Origin: Lysobacter sp.
Lineage (GTDB): Bacteria; Pseudomonadota; Gammaproteobacteria; Xanthomonadales; Xanthomonadaceae
Reading direction: 5' to 3'
Length of the DNA stretch: 64,000 nt
Assembly (NCBI GenBank): GCA_013141175.1
Contig: JABFRN010000001.1
Coordinates: 2,551,234 to 2,615,233 of the forward strand
Position numbers and translations under genes: made by a program. Position 1 is the stretch's first letter. Each line of letters opens with the position of its first letter. This document shows, piece by piece, positions 30,472 to 40,372 of the stretch. The notes under the pieces are model-generated. The model had not been told where the DNA came from and made no database searches. It saw only the letters and a list, made by a program, of their open reading frames with translations.

Positions 30472-32307
30472 TCACGCCGCCGTGATCGACGTACGCACGC
30501 AATCCCGGCCGTTGGCTTTCGCGCTGTACAGCGCCTGATCCGCCACCGACAGCGCCGCGTCGGAATCGATGTCGGCGTCCGGCTCGACCGTGTGCACGCC
30601 GATGCTCGCGGAGACGCGCAGGCGGTGTTCGCCGCTGGCGCATGATTCCTCGACCAGCCGCTTGCGGACGTTCTCGGCCACGCTGACCGCGCTGCGCAGA
30701 TCGTGCCCGGGCAGCACGGCCACGAATTCCTCGCCGCCGAATCGCGCCAGCAGCGAGGTCTCGTGCACGCGCAGCGACTGTCCGATCCGCTGCGCCGCCC
30801 AGCGCAGGCAGTCGTCGCCGGCCAGATGCCCGTATTTGTCGTTGATCGATTTGAAATGGTCCAGATCGATCATCAGCAGCGACAGCGGCTGCTTCTGTTC
30901 GCGCGATTCCTTCAGCAGCAGCTCGAAGTTTTCGTGGAAGTGGGTGCGGTTGTAGAGGCCGGTGAGACCGTCTCGACGGCTGGAATCGCGCAGCCGGCGA
31001 TGCGCGTCCTCCAATTGCATCAGCGTGCTGCGCACTTCCTGGGTGCGCTGCGCGACCTTGCGCTCCAACTGCAGATTGGCTTCGGCGGCGATGCGCTCGT
31101 TCTCGTTGCGCAGCGACGCGTAGCGGTAGCTCAATGCGATCGACAGCAGCAGCATTTCCAGCGCCGAACCGATCTGCACGCCGTATTCGGTCATCATGTT
31201 CTTCGGCAGCAGGCCGAAGGCGAGCGCGGCGATCATCGCGGCGCCGGTCAGGAACACCGCCCACGCGACCAGGAACAGCCGTGCCGGCATGTAGCCCCGT
31301 CGCAGAACGACGATCGCGACCGTGACCGTCCACAGCACGCTGACGATCACTGCGCGCGTCGCCCACGGCGTGGCGATGCGATACGGCAGCCACAGCGCTG
31401 CGATGGCCAGCAGCACGCAGACGGCGATGACGCACAGGCTGACGATGTTGCCGCGCGGGAACCGCTTGGGCAGCTCCAGGAAGTTTCGCGAAAACTGCTG
31501 CATGCCGACGATCGCCATGCAGATCGACAGCGGCACCGCGACATTCGCCAGCCACGGACTGTTCGGCCAGAGATGCTCGAAGCTGTAACCGTTGAGCGTG
31601 AACAACACCAGGCCGAACGCGGTGATGTGGAACAGATACCAGAAATAGCTGGCATCGCGCAGGGTGATCCAAAGCACCAGGTTGTAGACGAACAGCGCGA
31701 GCAGGATGCCGTAGTACACGCCCATCACGAACTGCGAGTCGCGCGAGAGCGAGGTGAACGCGGCCGGCGTGTACAGCTCCAGCGGCACCTGCATCGAACT
31801 CTGGCTCTGGGTGCGCACCAGCAGGTCGATGGCTTCGCCCGGCGGCAGCGCGATCCGGAAATTCGGATGGCGATAGGAAATGCTGCGCGCCGAGAACGGC
31901 AGCGCGTCGCCGCTCGCGTGATGGACGACATGCCCGTCCGGATAGCGCAGATACACATCGACGCGGTCGATCAACGCGAAGCTCTGCACCAGCATCCAGT
32001 AGGGTTCGCCGGGATTGCGGTTGACGACCCGGGCGTGGAACCAGTACGCGCCCTGCTGGAATCCGAAGGCGGTCTTGCCGTTGGGCACACGCTCGAAACG
32101 ACCGGCGGCGATCAGCCGCCATGCATCGTCGGCGGAATCGACCGCGCTCTTGTCGTGCAGATAGCTGAGGTAAGGGGTGAGCGGCAGCGCATCGGTGCGG
32201 TCGTCCAATTCCGCCGGTGGCGGATTGGCCGCCGGGCAGCCGATCGCGAACAGCATCGCAATCGTCGCCAGGGCGGTTGCCCACAACCAGGTGCGTCTAA
32301 ACGGCAT
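30472..32307 (-). CDS. 7TM-DISM sensor diguanylate cyclase (GGDEF)
   Basis: A 611-residue membrane protein. An N-terminal signal/anchor (ending near FAIGC) leads to a periplasmic 7TMR-DISM extracellular domain (to about residue 185). Seven membrane helices (about 190-400), a short coiled coil (AEANLQLERKVAQRTQEV) and a GGDEF domain follow. The active motif is GGEEF at 524-528, with DGLTGLYNRTHF and MIDLDHFKSINDKYGH intact, so c-di-GMP synthesis is likely. The usual inhibitory RxxD site before GGEEF is replaced (RVHETSLLARF), suggesting weak product feedback. A clear GGGGGA ribosome site precedes the ATG. Confidence 0.9.
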   Translation of the reverse strand: MPFRRTWLWATALATIAMLFAIGCPAANPPPAELDDRTDALPLTPYLSYLHDKSAVDSADDAWRLIAAGRFERVPNGKTAFGFQQGAYWFHARVVNRNPGEPYWMLVQSFALIDRVDVYLRYPDGHVVHHASGDALPFSARSISYRHPNFRIALPPGEAIDLLVRTQSQSSMQVPLELYTPAAFTSLSRDSQFVMGVYYGILLALFVYNLVLWITLRDASYFWYLFHITAFGLVLFTLNGYSFEHLWPNSPWLANVAVPLSICMAIVGMQQFSRNFLELPKRFPRGNIVSLCVIAVCVLLAIAALWLPYRIATPWATRAVIVSVLWTVTVAIVVLRRGYMPARLFLVAWAVFLTGAAMIAALAFGLLPKNMMTEYGVQIGSALEMLLLSIALSYRYASLRNENERIAAEANLQLERKVAQRTQEVRSTLMQLEDAHRRLRDSSRRDGLTGLYNRTHFHENFELLLKESREQKQPLSLLMIDLDHFKSINDKYGHLAGDDCLRWAAQRIGQSLRVHETSLLARFGGEEFVAVLPGHDLRSAVSVAENVRKRLVEESCASGEHRLRVSASIGVHTVEPDADIDSDAALSVADQALYSAKANGRDCVRTSITAA

Positions 32308-32367
32308 GCATCTCCCCCAGTGATCCGGATCAGCGCGATGTTACTGCAGTCTGGTGGGAGGATGCCG

Positions 32368-32397
32368 TTACGACGGGCGCCGATGGGAAGGCATAAT
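32368..32397 (+). promoter_or_regulatory. Promoter of the metallophosphoesterase gene
   Basis: TTACGA (32368-32373), an 18-bp spacer and CATAAT (32392-32397), about 32 bp before the ATG at 32430. Confidence 0.5.
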
Positions 32398-32429
32398 CCT
32401 GTACTGGCCCGGGCAGTAAAGAGGCGACG

Positions 32430-34064
32430 ATGCGGTTTCGCGATGGTGTGCTGTGGCTGGCGGTGCTTGCCGCAGCCGGGAACGTGCAGGCGTTCGATGA
32501 TGCGCGCACGTTGACCGGCACGGTCTTCGATGACCGCAATGGCGATGGTCGCCAGGGTCGAGGCGAGCCGGGCATTGCCGGGGTGGCGTTGTCGAACGGA
32601 CGTGCGCTGGCGATCACCGACGATCGCGGGCGCTATCGTCTGCCGGTGTCGCCCGGGCAGACGGTATTCGCGATCAAACCGGCGGGGTGGCGCTTGCCGG
32701 GCGATGACCTGGCGCGGCCGGGCGCCTGGCGGCATCTGCCGGCAGCCCGAGCACCGATGGCATCGCCCGCATTGAAGTACGGCGGCATCGCGGCCGGACA
32801 GTGGCCGAGCCGTTTCGATATCGCGCTGCGTCGCGCGCCGGCCGACGATGGTTGGCTGGAGGTGCGCGTGTTCGCCGATCCGCAGGTGAAGTCGTCCGCC
32901 GATGTCGGCTACTACGCCCGCGACATCGTCGACAGCGTGCTTACCGAGAGCGTGCTCGCCGAAGCCGGCGGGGCGCGACGCGCTCCCGAGCTGGGATTGA
33001 GCCTCGGCGATATCGTCGACGACAAGCTGGATCTCTACCCGGCCCTGAACGCCGAAACCCGGCGCATCGGCGTGCCGTGGCTGCATGTTTCCGGGAATCA
33101 CGATCTCGATTTCGATGCGGCGCGCGACGAGGATTCGCTGCAGACGTTCCGCAACACGTTCGGTTCCGATACGTTCGCGTGGGAGGAACACGGGGCGGTG
33201 TTCGTCGGTCTCGACGACGTGATCTATCGCCCCGGCGGCAGTCCGGCGTACATCGGCGGACTGCGCGAAGACCAGTTCGCATTCCTCGAAGCCTACCTGC
33301 CGCGCGTGCCGAAGACGCGCCTGCTGGTGCTGGCGGTGCATATTCCGCTGTTCGAGCCGGAGGGCCGCGACACGTTCCGCGACGACGACCGTGCGCGGCT
33401 GTTCGCGCTGCTGCGCGATTTTCCGAAGATATTGATCCTGAGCGGCCACAACCACAGCCAGCAGCACTGGATGCACGATGCGCGCAGCGGCTGGCAGGGC
33501 GCCGCGCCGCTGCACGAATACAACGTCGGCGCGGCCTGCGGTGCGTACTGGAGCGGCGTGAAGGACGCCGCCGGCATTCCCGATACGACGATGCCCGACG
33601 GCACGCCGAACGGTTACGCCAGCCTCGGTATCGATCGCGATGGCCGCTATGCGCTGGGCTGGCACGCCGCGCGCGATCCGCAGGACGGACAGATCGGCCT
33701 GCATGCGCCGAAGGTGCTGCGACGCGGCGCGTATCCCGCGCATGGCATCTACGCGAATGTGTACATGGGCCGCGAAGACACCCGCGTCGAGTTCAGGATC
33801 GACGACGGCGAATGGAGACCGATGCGCCGCACCGTCGCGCCCGATCCGCGCGTGCTGCGCGAGAACATGCGCGATGCCGATGCCGAGACGCTGCGCGGTT
33901 ACGACCGTTCGGCGGAAGCGACGTTCTCGCCGCATCTGTGGCGCGGCACGTTGCCGACCGATCTCGCGGCCGGCACGCATCGCATCGATGTGCGCGCGTT
34001 CGACGCCTGGCGCGGCGACGTGCACGCACAGGGTGAATATCGTCTGCAGAATGCGGAGCCGTGA
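32430..34064 (+). CDS. Exported calcineurin-like metallophosphoesterase with N- and C-terminal accessory domains
   Basis: A 544-residue protein with a signal peptide ending near NVQA (residue 21). Residues about 27-135 form a beta-rich N-domain with a DxNGDG-like start (VFDDRNGDGRQG). The metallophosphoesterase core has Asp150 (FADPQ), Asp194 (SLGDIVDD), Asn223-His224 (SGNHD), AVHIPLF and SGHNHSQQH. A C-terminal domain (about 420-544) follows. The order fits the MetallophosN-Metallophos-MetallophosC architecture of secreted phosphodiesterases. The substrate is unknown. Confidence 0.87.
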   Translation: MRFRDGVLWLAVLAAAGNVQAFDDARTLTGTVFDDRNGDGRQGRGEPGIAGVALSNGRALAITDDRGRYRLPVSPGQTVFAIKPAGWRLPGDDLARPGAWRHLPAARAPMASPALKYGGIAAGQWPSRFDIALRRAPADDGWLEVRVFADPQVKSSADVGYYARDIVDSVLTESVLAEAGGARRAPELGLSLGDIVDDKLDLYPALNAETRRIGVPWLHVSGNHDLDFDAARDEDSLQTFRNTFGSDTFAWEEHGAVFVGLDDVIYRPGGSPAYIGGLREDQFAFLEAYLPRVPKTRLLVLAVHIPLFEPEGRDTFRDDDRARLFALLRDFPKILILSGHNHSQQHWMHDARSGWQGAAPLHEYNVGAACGAYWSGVKDAAGIPDTTMPDGTPNGYASLGIDRDGRYALGWHAARDPQDGQIGLHAPKVLRRGAYPAHGIYANVYMGREDTRVEFRIDDGEWRPMRRTVAPDPRVLRENMRDADAETLRGYDRSAEATFSPHLWRGTLPTDLAAGTHRIDVRAFDAWRGDVHAQGEYRLQNAEP

Positions 34065-34066
34065 TC

Positions 34067-34657
34067 ATGGCCAACGATGCGAAAACACTTCCCGATGATC
34101 TGCCGGTCCTGCCGTTCGCAGATGCTGCGACGTGGGAGACCTGGCTGATCGCGAACGCTGCGTCGAAAGGCCTGTGGCTGAAGATCGCGAAGAAGGACAG
34201 CGGCATCGCCACCGTCACCTACGATCAGGCGCTGGAGGTCGCGCTGTGCCATGGCTGGATCGATGGCCAGAAGCGCGGCTTCGACAGCGCGTATTTCCTG
34301 CAGCGGTTCACGCCGCGCCGGCCGAAAGGATTGTGGTCGAAGATCAATATCGGCAAGGTCGAACGCCTGGTCGCCGAAGGCCGGATGCGTCCGGCCGGCC
34401 TGCGCGAAGTCGATGCCGCGAAAGCCGACGGCCGCTGGGACGCCGCCTACGATGGTGCGCGCAACATGGAGGTTCCGCCGGAGCTGGCGGCGGCCTTGGC
34501 GAAGAACAGGAAAGCGCGCACGTTCTTCGAGGCGCTGGACAAGACCAACCGCTATTCGGTGTGCTGGCGGGTGCAGACCGCGAAGAAACCGGAGACCAAG
34601 GCCAAGCGGGTCGAGACGCTGGTCGCGATGCTCGCGCGCGGCGAGAAGATCCACTGA
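34067..34657 (+). CDS. YdeI/OmpD-associated family protein
   Basis: A 196-residue cytoplasmic protein of the YdeI/OmpD-associated (bacteriocin-protection-like) family. It has GLWLKIAKKDSGIATVTYDQ, then ALCHGWIDGQKR, a pattern typical of the family, and YFLQRFTPRRPKGLWSKIN. The biochemical role is not established. ATG 34067 has GGAG 8 nt upstream. A GTG at 34061 overlapping the previous stop is the alternative start. Confidence 0.8.
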   Translation: MANDAKTLPDDLPVLPFADAATWETWLIANAASKGLWLKIAKKDSGIATVTYDQALEVALCHGWIDGQKRGFDSAYFLQRFTPRRPKGLWSKINIGKVERLVAEGRMRPAGLREVDAAKADGRWDAAYDGARNMEVPPELAAALAKNRKARTFFEALDKTNRYSVCWRVQTAKKPETKAKRVETLVAMLARGEKIH

Positions 34658-34716
34658 GTACCTGCCCTCGCCATTCCTCAACCCTCAACATCCCGCAGGC
34701 GCAAATAGACAAAACA

Positions 34717-34821
34717 CTGTCATCCCGAACGGCCGCGCAGCGGGCGGAGGGACCTGCTGTTGCGACACCATCGGCCACAAGCAGGTCCCTCCGCCCGCTG
34801 CGCGGCCGTTCGGGATGACAG
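34717..34821. repeat. Perfect 42-bp inverted repeat, REP element copies 2 and 3
   Basis: Left arm 34717-34758 and right arm 34780-34821 are exact reverse complements with a 21-nt centre, able to form a long hairpin. Each arm matches the unit at 14475-14516 except for a few compensating changes within the inner palindrome. It occupies the gap between convergent YdeI-like and C13 peptidase genes. Confidence 0.9.
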
Positions 34822-34887
34822 GATTTTCCAGAGCCGAGATTTTTGGACAGATTGCTCGGCAGACCGCTGGTGATCGATGCTGCAGCG

Positions 34888-35838
34888 CTATTTTTTCGAC
34901 TTGGATGCTTTTTCGTCTTTCTGTTTTGTCGCTTTCTCGGCAGTGGCGGCCGTGTTCTGCGCAGGCGCAGGCACGGTGAAAGCCACCTTCGGGCCCGGCA
35001 CCAGCTGCGATTGCCAAGCTTGCAGGCGCGGCAGGATCTGTTTGCCGATCTCGATCTGTGGCCGCGATGGGCGGAAACCCTCGGCGTCCTCGCGTTCGGC
35101 GATGCGCGTTTTCGCGGTCTCGAATGCGGCGACGAAATCGGTGGTTTCGTTCAGCGCTTCGATGAGCCAGGCGCGGCCGAAATAGGTCGCGTCGGAATCC
35201 GCGCCGCACCCGAACGACGGCCGGTTCCTGTGCGAAGCGGTGAGGATCAGGGTGTTCTCGTTCTTCAGCGCGGAAACGAAGCCGCCGGAATAGCAGGCGG
35301 AAATCACCAGCACGCGGTTGCGGATGCCGGCATCGTCCAGCGCCGCGCGCAGCTCGCGCGGATCGATCAGATCGAAATAGCTCGGCGGCATCTGCACGAA
35401 CAGCTGGTGCTGCGGCGTGCCGTGCATGGTCATGAACAGCAGTAGCACGTCCTGCTCCGGGTCCATCGTCTTGCCGATGCCCGCCAGTGCAGCGCGCAGG
35501 TTCTCCAGCGTCGCCAGCGGCTTCGGTACGCGATCGAGACTGTCCTCATGATTGATCAGCGTCAACACACGACCGCGCGCGCCGAAACGCCCGGTCATCA
35601 GGGTATCGAGGTAGGCGGTCTCGTTGCGGAACACATCCTCGGTGCTGTCGCCGCCGACGCCGACGACATACAGGTCCGGCACGCCCGGGCGCTGCGGCGC
35701 GAGCGCGGACAGCGCGGAGGCGAGCATCGCGCGCTGACGCTCGCGCAGCGCGGGATCGGTCAGTCCTTTCGCCACGACGCTGTCGGTGACGCAGAGCATC
35801 GCCAGTACGCACAGCAGCAGGCAGCGCAGACGGGTCAT
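34888..35838 (-). CDS. Exported C13-family (legumain-like) cysteine peptidase
   Basis: A 316-residue protein with a signal peptide (to about residue 23, SVVA). The catalytic pair is His139 in [12 protein letters not shown] and Cys182 in [12 protein letters not shown], the order and spacing of clan CD peptidases of family C13. The C-terminal 45 residues are Ala/Lys-rich ([13 protein letters not shown]). It should be periplasmic or secreted; its substrate is unknown. The ATG at 35838 overlaps the mtnC stop by 4 bp, so the two are probably cotranslated although their products act in different compartments. Confidence 0.85.
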   Translation of the reverse strand: MTRLRCLLLCVLAMLCVTDSVVAKGLTDPALRERQRAMLASALSALAPQRPGVPDLYVVGVGGDSTEDVFRNETAYLDTLMTGRFGARGRVLTLINHEDSLDRVPKPLATLENLRAALAGIGKTMDPEQDVLLLFMTMHGTPQHQLFVQMPPSYFDLIDPRELRAALDDAGIRNRVLVISACYSGGFVSALKNENTLILTASHRNRPSFGCGADSDATYFGRAWLIEALNETTDFVAAFETAKTRIAEREDAEGFRPSRPQIEIGKQILPRLQAWQSQLVPGPKVAFTVPAPAQNTAATAEKATKQKDEKASKSKK

Positions 35839-36563
35839 GGTGCGGGCGCGAGTCCTTGGGCAGGGATGTCTTCGGGAGCGATCCGGTCGAAACGCTCGAC
35901 GCGCGGATGGCCGTGCGTGGCGGCGTCGAATCGCGGCTGCGGGTAATCCTCGAGGCGGTCGATCAGCATCGTGCGCATGCCGGCTTCGCGCGCGGCGTCG
36001 AGTTCTTCGACCACATCGGACAGGAACAGGATGTCCTCGGCCGGGCGATCGAGCCGGCGCGCGATCTCGCGATAGCTGCCGGCCTCGCGCTTGTGCCCGA
36101 CTTCGGTATCGAACCAGCCGCCGAACAGCGTGGTGAGGTCGCCGGCATCGGTGTGGCCGAAGAACAGCTTCTGCGCCGGCACCGAACCCGAGGAATACAC
36201 CGCCAGCGGATGCCCGGCGGCATGCCACTGCCGCAGCATCGTGGCGGCATCGGGATAGATGTGCGCGGTGAAATCGGCGTTGTCGTAGCCTTCGCCCCAG
36301 ATCATGCCCTGCAGCGCCTTCAGCGCGGTGTGCTTGCGGTCCTCGTCGATCATCCCCTGCAGGATTTCGACGATGACATCGTCACTGCAGACGGCGCCGT
36401 GCTCGGTCGCGACCGCGTCGAGCCACCTGCGCACGTCATCGCGCAGCCCGTGCTGGCGCACGAACCCCGGCAGCGCGTCGCGCGCGTACGGAAACAGCAC
36501 ATCCTTCACGAACGAGATGCTGCTGGTGGTGCCTTCGATGTCGGTGAGGATCAGTGTGGTCAT
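35835..36563 (-). CDS. mtnC: Enolase-phosphatase E1, methionine salvage
   Basis: A 242-residue HAD-family enzyme. [20 protein letters not shown] at the N-terminus carries the nucleophile aspartate and the E1-specific [35 protein letters not shown] and [16 protein letters not shown] complete the fold. It enolises and dephosphorylates 2,3-diketo-5-methylthiopentyl phosphate to give acireductone. The neighbours mtnD and mtnB supply adjacent steps. Confidence 0.95.
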   Translation of the reverse strand: MTTLILTDIEGTTSSISFVKDVLFPYARDALPGFVRQHGLRDDVRRWLDAVATEHGAVCSDDVIVEILQGMIDEDRKHTALKALQGMIWGEGYDNADFTAHIYPDAATMLRQWHAAGHPLAVYSSGSVPAQKLFFGHTDAGDLTTLFGGWFDTEVGHKREAGSYREIARRLDRPAEDILFLSDVVEELDAAREAGMRTMLIDRLEDYPQPRFDAATHGHPRVERFDRIAPEDIPAQGLAPAP

Positions 36564-36602
36564 CGCTTGCTGCTGAAAAAATGCGGAGTGGCCTGCTTCG
36601 GC

Positions 36603-36716
36603 TCGTCATTCCCGCGAAGGCGGGAATCCATGCGGGTGCGGTCGTATTTTCCTGGATGGCCAGCCTTCTGCCGTTGTAACGCGCCTTGCGTTTTCGCGGA
36701 AATGACGGATGACAGT
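36603..36716. repeat. REP unit and decayed partner between mtnC and mtnD
   Basis: TCATTCCCGCGAAGGCGGGA at 36605-36624 and a weaker inverted partner (TTTTCGCGGAAATGACGG) near 36692-36709. The repeat separates two genes of one pathway. Confidence 0.6.
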
Positions 36717-37273
36717 CAACCTGCTTGTCCAATGCCATAACGCGGAAACCGCTGCGCGATATCCGTCCCCGTGAAATGTCCGACCCAGCCGTCCGGCTGC
36801 TGGAAAAAACGGATCGCGACGAAACTCGGCTCCGGGCCCATGTCGAACCAGTGCGTGGCGCCATCCGGCACCGAGATCAGATCGCCGGCTTCGCACAGCA
36901 CCTCGAACACCTTGCCGTCGACGTGCAGGCTGAACAGCCCGGAGCCGGCGACGAAGAAGCGCACTTCGTCTTCCCTGTGGACATGTTCGTCGAGGAATTT
37001 CGCGCGCATCGCCTCGCGGTTCGGGTTGTCCGGCGCGATGCTGACGACATCGACGGTGGTGAAGCCGCGCTCGGCGCTGATCCGGTCGATGTCGGCCCGG
37101 TAGGCGGCGATGATCGCTTCGGACGGGTCGCCGGCCTGGATCGGCTGCGCCGCGCGCCACTGCTCGAAATCCACGCCGATCGTCGACAGCGTTTCGGCGA
37201 TCGTCGGGTGGTCGTGGGCGACCGACAGCGGGGCGTCGGGGCGGTCGTCGGCGAAGATGCGCAGGCGGCTCAT
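36716..37273 (-). CDS. mtnD: Acireductone dioxygenase
   Basis: A 185-residue cupin. The metal ligands His-His-Glu lie in [16 protein letters not shown], and the last histidine in [11 protein letters not shown]. It oxidises acireductone to the methionine precursor ketoacid and formate (iron form). The ATG at 37273 gives the standard [12 protein letters not shown] start. Confidence 0.95.
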   Translation of the reverse strand: MSRLRIFADDRPDAPLSVAHDHPTIAETLSTIGVDFEQWRAAQPIQAGDPSEAIIAAYRADIDRISAERGFTTVDVVSIAPDNPNREAMRAKFLDEHVHREDEVRFFVAGSGLFSLHVDGKVFEVLCEAGDLISVPDGATHWFDMGPEPSFVAIRFFQQPDGWVGHFTGTDIAQRFPRYGIGQAG

Positions 37274-37311
37274 GGCGGGTTGTCCTTGGAAACGATGTCT
37301 GAAGCTTGAAT

Positions 37312-37331
37312 AGGGTGCGCCTTGGCGCACC
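37312..37331. repeat. Small palindromic repeat between mtnD and mtnB
   Basis: TAGGGTGCGCCTTGGCGCACC, an 8-bp stem with a 2-nt loop. This element type (GGTGCGCC/GGCGCACC) is common between xanthomonad genes and may also act as a weak processing or termination signal. Confidence 0.55.
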
Positions 37332-37374
37332 ATCGGAACAATGGGGTCCTGAACATCCGTATCAAGCCGCCGGA

Positions 37375-38010
37375 TCAATGCCGCAGTCGCAGCAGATCCA
37401 GTTCGCAACCCAGCAGGAACTCGAACGCGTCCAGATGCCGCCGCGCTTCGGCCATCGTCCGGCCCCAGGCGTACAGGCCGTGGCCATCGATCAGATAGCC
37501 CCACATCGGGCCGGCGTCGAGCAGGGTCTCGACCTGCGCCGCCAACGCCGGCATGTCCTGGGTGTTCGGCAGCACCGGCAGGTCGAGTTCGGTCTCGTGG
37601 GTGGTATTCCCGGCGAACGCCTTCAGCAGTTCGTAGCCTTCCAGATGCACCTTGCCGGCGTCGCCGTACAGCCGCGAGGCCACGGTCTGGTTGTGCGAAT
37701 GGGTGTGCAGCACGCAGCCGATCTCCGGGAACCGGCGATAGAGCTGGGTGTGGAGCAGGGTTTCGGCGGACGGCCGGTGGTCGCTGCCGACGGCGCGGCC
37801 GTCGAAGTCGACCACCATGATGTCGTCGCGGGTCAGGCGGCCCTTGTCGCGGCCGGAGACGGTGATCGCGGCGTGACGCTCGTCGAGGCGCTGGGAGAAA
37901 TTGCTGCTGGTGGCGGGCGTCCAGCCGGCGACGGCCAGTTCGCGGATGTTGGCGATGAGTTCGTCGGCCAGCACCTGCAGCCGTGCGGTGTCGTAGAGGG
38001 CGATGTTCAT
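37375..38010 (-). CDS. mtnB: Methylthioribulose-1-phosphate dehydratase
   Basis: A 211-residue class II aldolase-family enzyme. [10 protein letters not shown] and [10 protein letters not shown] are at the N-terminal half, and the zinc ligands lie in [14 protein letters not shown] with a further histidine in [11 protein letters not shown]. It dehydrates methylthioribulose 1-phosphate, the step before mtnC. TACACT at 38018-38023 (minus strand) would give an almost leaderless message. mtnA and mtnP are not in the window. Confidence 0.93.
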   Translation of the reverse strand: MNIALYDTARLQVLADELIANIRELAVAGWTPATSSNFSQRLDERHAAITVSGRDKGRLTRDDIMVVDFDGRAVGSDHRPSAETLLHTQLYRRFPEIGCVLHTHSHNQTVASRLYGDAGKVHLEGYELLKAFAGNTTHETELDLPVLPNTQDMPALAAQVETLLDAGPMWGYLIDGHGLYAWGRTMAEARRHLDAFEFLLGCELDLLRLRH

Positions 38011-38214
38011 GGCGGGAAGTGTAGCGGAAGGCGTCGCTGTCCCCGGTCGAAATGAGAATGATTCATGTTCGTACGACGGGAAAAACCGCTTGATAGCATG
38101 CGCGCCTCTGGGACGCTGAACGGAACGGTTGCGGCTTGATCCAGCGCAAGGTCGACGACCTCGCCGCGGCCCGATAATTGTTTCCACTTTTCCCACAACT
38201 ACGGTGTTTTCCCC

Positions 38215-38562
38215 ATGTCCCAAGATATGTCCCGTCGCCGTTTCCTGACCATCGCCGTCGTCGCCGCGGCCAGCGCCCCGCTCGCGTTGCGCTCGCTCAG
38301 CGCCGAAGCCGCTGCCCCGGCGCCCGCCGCCGCTGCCAAGCCGCTGCCCAAGCTTGCCGTGACCGACGCGACCGCCAAGGCGCTGGGTTACGCAGAGGAC
38401 GCCACGAAAGTGAAGCACGCCGCTTTCAAGGCCGGCAGCAACTGCGCCAACTGCAATTTCTTCAAGGGCGCGAAAGGCGCGGCTTCCGGCCCGTGCACCC
38501 TGTTCCCGAAGAACAGCGTCGTCTCCAAGGGCTGGTGCAGCGCGTGGGCGAAGAAAGTCTGA
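38215..38562 (+). CDS. High-potential iron-sulfur protein (HiPIP), Tat-exported
   Basis: A 115-residue protein with a Tat signal (SRRRFLT, residues 6-12) and an Ala-rich hydrophobic stretch. The mature part has four cysteines, Cys77 and Cys80 (SNCANCNF), Cys94 (SGPCTLF) and Cys108 (KGWCSAW), which ligate one [4Fe-4S] cluster. It is a periplasmic one-electron carrier. GATAAT at 38173-38178 is a plausible -10 with a weak -35. ATG 38215 is used; a second ATG (38227) directly before the SRRR motif is possible. Confidence 0.92.
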   Translation: MSQDMSRRRFLTIAVVAAASAPLALRSLSAEAAAPAPAAAAKPLPKLAVTDATAKALGYAEDATKVKHAAFKAGSNCANCNFFKGAKGAASGPCTLFPKNSVVSKGWCSAWAKKV

Positions 38563-38590
38563 TCGCCCACGGTTCCCGGGCATGAAAAAA

Positions 38591-38616
38591 AACGGCGCGG
38601 AATTCCGCGCCGTTTT
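38591..38616. terminator. Bidirectional terminator between HiPIP and the amino acid permease
   Basis: A perfect 24-bp palindrome (AACGGCGCGG, centre AATT, and complement) flanked by an A run on the left and TT-rich sequence on the right. It serves the convergent HiPIP and permease genes. Confidence 0.85.
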
Positions 38617-38663
38617 CGTTTCAGTACCTGTTCCGGAATCGGTTCCCGGAATCAGTTCCGGGA

Positions 38664-40205
38664 TTACGGGCCCGGATCGGGGCCTACGCGCACCAGCGGG
38701 TCGGGCGGCAGCTTTTCGCCGTCACCATGCAGCAAGGATTCGTTGCCCGGTGCCATGTGGCTGCGGTTGCGGGCGTAGATGAAGTAGATGATCAGACCGA
38801 TCACCGCCCAGATGCAGAAGAACTTGATGGTCGGGTTCCAGCCCAGGCTGAAGAACAGCAGCACGCAGCCGCCCATCGCCAGCGGGCCGACGATCCAGAT
38901 CAGCGGCGTGCGGAATGGACGCAAGCGGGCCGGGTCGGTGCGGCGCAGGATCATCACGCCCGCGGCCACCATGAAGAACGCGAACAGCGTGCCGGCATTG
39001 GAGATGTCGGCCAGGATGTCCACCGGGAACACCGCAGCGAAGCAGGCCACGAAGATGCCGGTGATCCAGGTGACGACGTGCGGTGTGTGGTACTTCGGAT
39101 GCACTTTCGAGAACGTCGCCGGCATCAGGCCGTCGCGCGACATCGTGAACAGGATGCGGGTCTGGCCGAACATCATCATCAGCACCACCGACGGCAGCGC
39201 CAGGATGGCAGCGCCGGCGACCAGATCGCCGATTCTCGGCCAGCCGATCTCGCGGAGCACGAACGCCAGCGGTTCCTTCGACATCGACAGTGGGCCGCCC
39301 GGCTGCGCACCCAACGCGCCGACCGCCGCGTAAGCCACCAACAGGTAGAAGACCGTGCAGATGGCGAGCGAACCGATCAAACCGATCGGGATGTTGCGAT
39401 TCGGGTTTTTGGTCTCTTCGGCTGCGGTGGAGACCGCGTCGAAGCCGACGTAAGCGAAGAAGATCGATGCCGCTGCCCCGAGCACACCCACGCCCGACAG
39501 CGGCGTGCCCCAGCCATTGGGCAGCATCGGCGTGAAGTTGACGCTGTTCACCGCCGGGAAGGCCAGTGCGATGAACGCGGCCAGGGCCACGATCTTGATC
39601 ATCACCAGGACCGCAGTGACTTTGGCCGATTTGGATGTGCCCATCACGAGCAGCCAAGTGACCAGCAGCGCGAGCATGAAGGCGATGAGGTTGAAGCCGC
39701 CCTTGTGGGTCACGCCGTCGACCATGTGCACGGACGTGACGCCGTCGACGTGCTCGGTGTAGAACGGGCCGGCGGTCAGGAAATCGGGCAGTCCCATGCC
39801 GTGGAACGCGAGGAAGCCGTTGGCGTAACCGGACCATCCCACCGAAACCGCGCCTGCGGCGACCGCATATTCGAGGATCAGCGCCCAGCCGACCATCCAT
39901 GCGATGAGTTCGCCGAGGACCGCGTACGAATACGTGTAGGCGGAGCCGGAGACCGGCACCATCGCCGCGATTTCCGAATAGATCAGCGCGGTCAACGCGC
40001 AGACGATGCCGGCGATCACGAACGAATACATCATGCCGGGGCCGGCCTTGTTGGCGGCGACGGCGGTGAGGACGAAGATACCGGTGCCGATCACGGCGCC
40101 GACACCCAGCATGGTCAGGTCGAACGCGCCGAGCTGGCGCTTCAGCGATCGCTTTTCGGCGGTCGCCAGAATCAGATCGAGTGGCTTCTTGCGCTGGAAC
40201 AGCAT
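38664..40205 (-). CDS. APC-superfamily amino acid permease (cationic amino acid transporter type)
   Basis: A 513-residue membrane protein with about 12-14 hydrophobic segments. The helix 1 motif [18 protein letters not shown] and the helix 6 region [20 protein letters not shown] are classic for the APC/CAT (YfnA, CtrA-like) group that imports amino acids. Substrate not determined. ATG 40205 has GGGGAG 8 nt upstream; a longer frame upstream lacks membrane or family features. Confidence 0.9.
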   Translation of the reverse strand: MLFQRKKPLDLILATAEKRSLKRQLGAFDLTMLGVGAVIGTGIFVLTAVAANKAGPGMMYSFVIAGIVCALTALIYSEIAAMVPVSGSAYTYSYAVLGELIAWMVGWALILEYAVAAGAVSVGWSGYANGFLAFHGMGLPDFLTAGPFYTEHVDGVTSVHMVDGVTHKGGFNLIAFMLALLVTWLLVMGTSKSAKVTAVLVMIKIVALAAFIALAFPAVNSVNFTPMLPNGWGTPLSGVGVLGAAASIFFAYVGFDAVSTAAEETKNPNRNIPIGLIGSLAICTVFYLLVAYAAVGALGAQPGGPLSMSKEPLAFVLREIGWPRIGDLVAGAAILALPSVVLMMMFGQTRILFTMSRDGLMPATFSKVHPKYHTPHVVTWITGIFVACFAAVFPVDILADISNAGTLFAFFMVAAGVMILRRTDPARLRPFRTPLIWIVGPLAMGGCVLLFFSLGWNPTIKFFCIWAVIGLIIYFIYARNRSHMAPGNESLLHGDGEKLPPDPLVRVGPDPGP

Positions 40206-40269
40206 TGAAAACTCCCCGGAAAGGCTTGCGAATGTCGCCGACGGTGGATGCCGGCACGGTAACTGGGCG

Positions 40270-40298
40270 ACCATACCCGGCCAGCCGTCGTGGCACAA
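40270..40298 (-). promoter_or_regulatory. Promoter of the amino acid permease
   Basis: On the minus strand TTGTGC (40293-40298), a 17-bp spacer and TATGGT (40270-40275), giving a leader of about 58 nt. Confidence 0.5.
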
Positions 40299-40372
40299 GT
40301 TCGGTTTCGGGCGGGGACGCACGATCTCGGCGTCGGCACGTGCGGCGGGCGATAATCCACATCGACCTGCCG

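Noticed and set aside
36716-38010. S-box (SAM) or other riboswitch controlling the methionine-salvage genes
   Set aside because: The gaps before mtnB, mtnD and mtnC are short or REP-filled and show no SAM-riboswitch-like conserved core.
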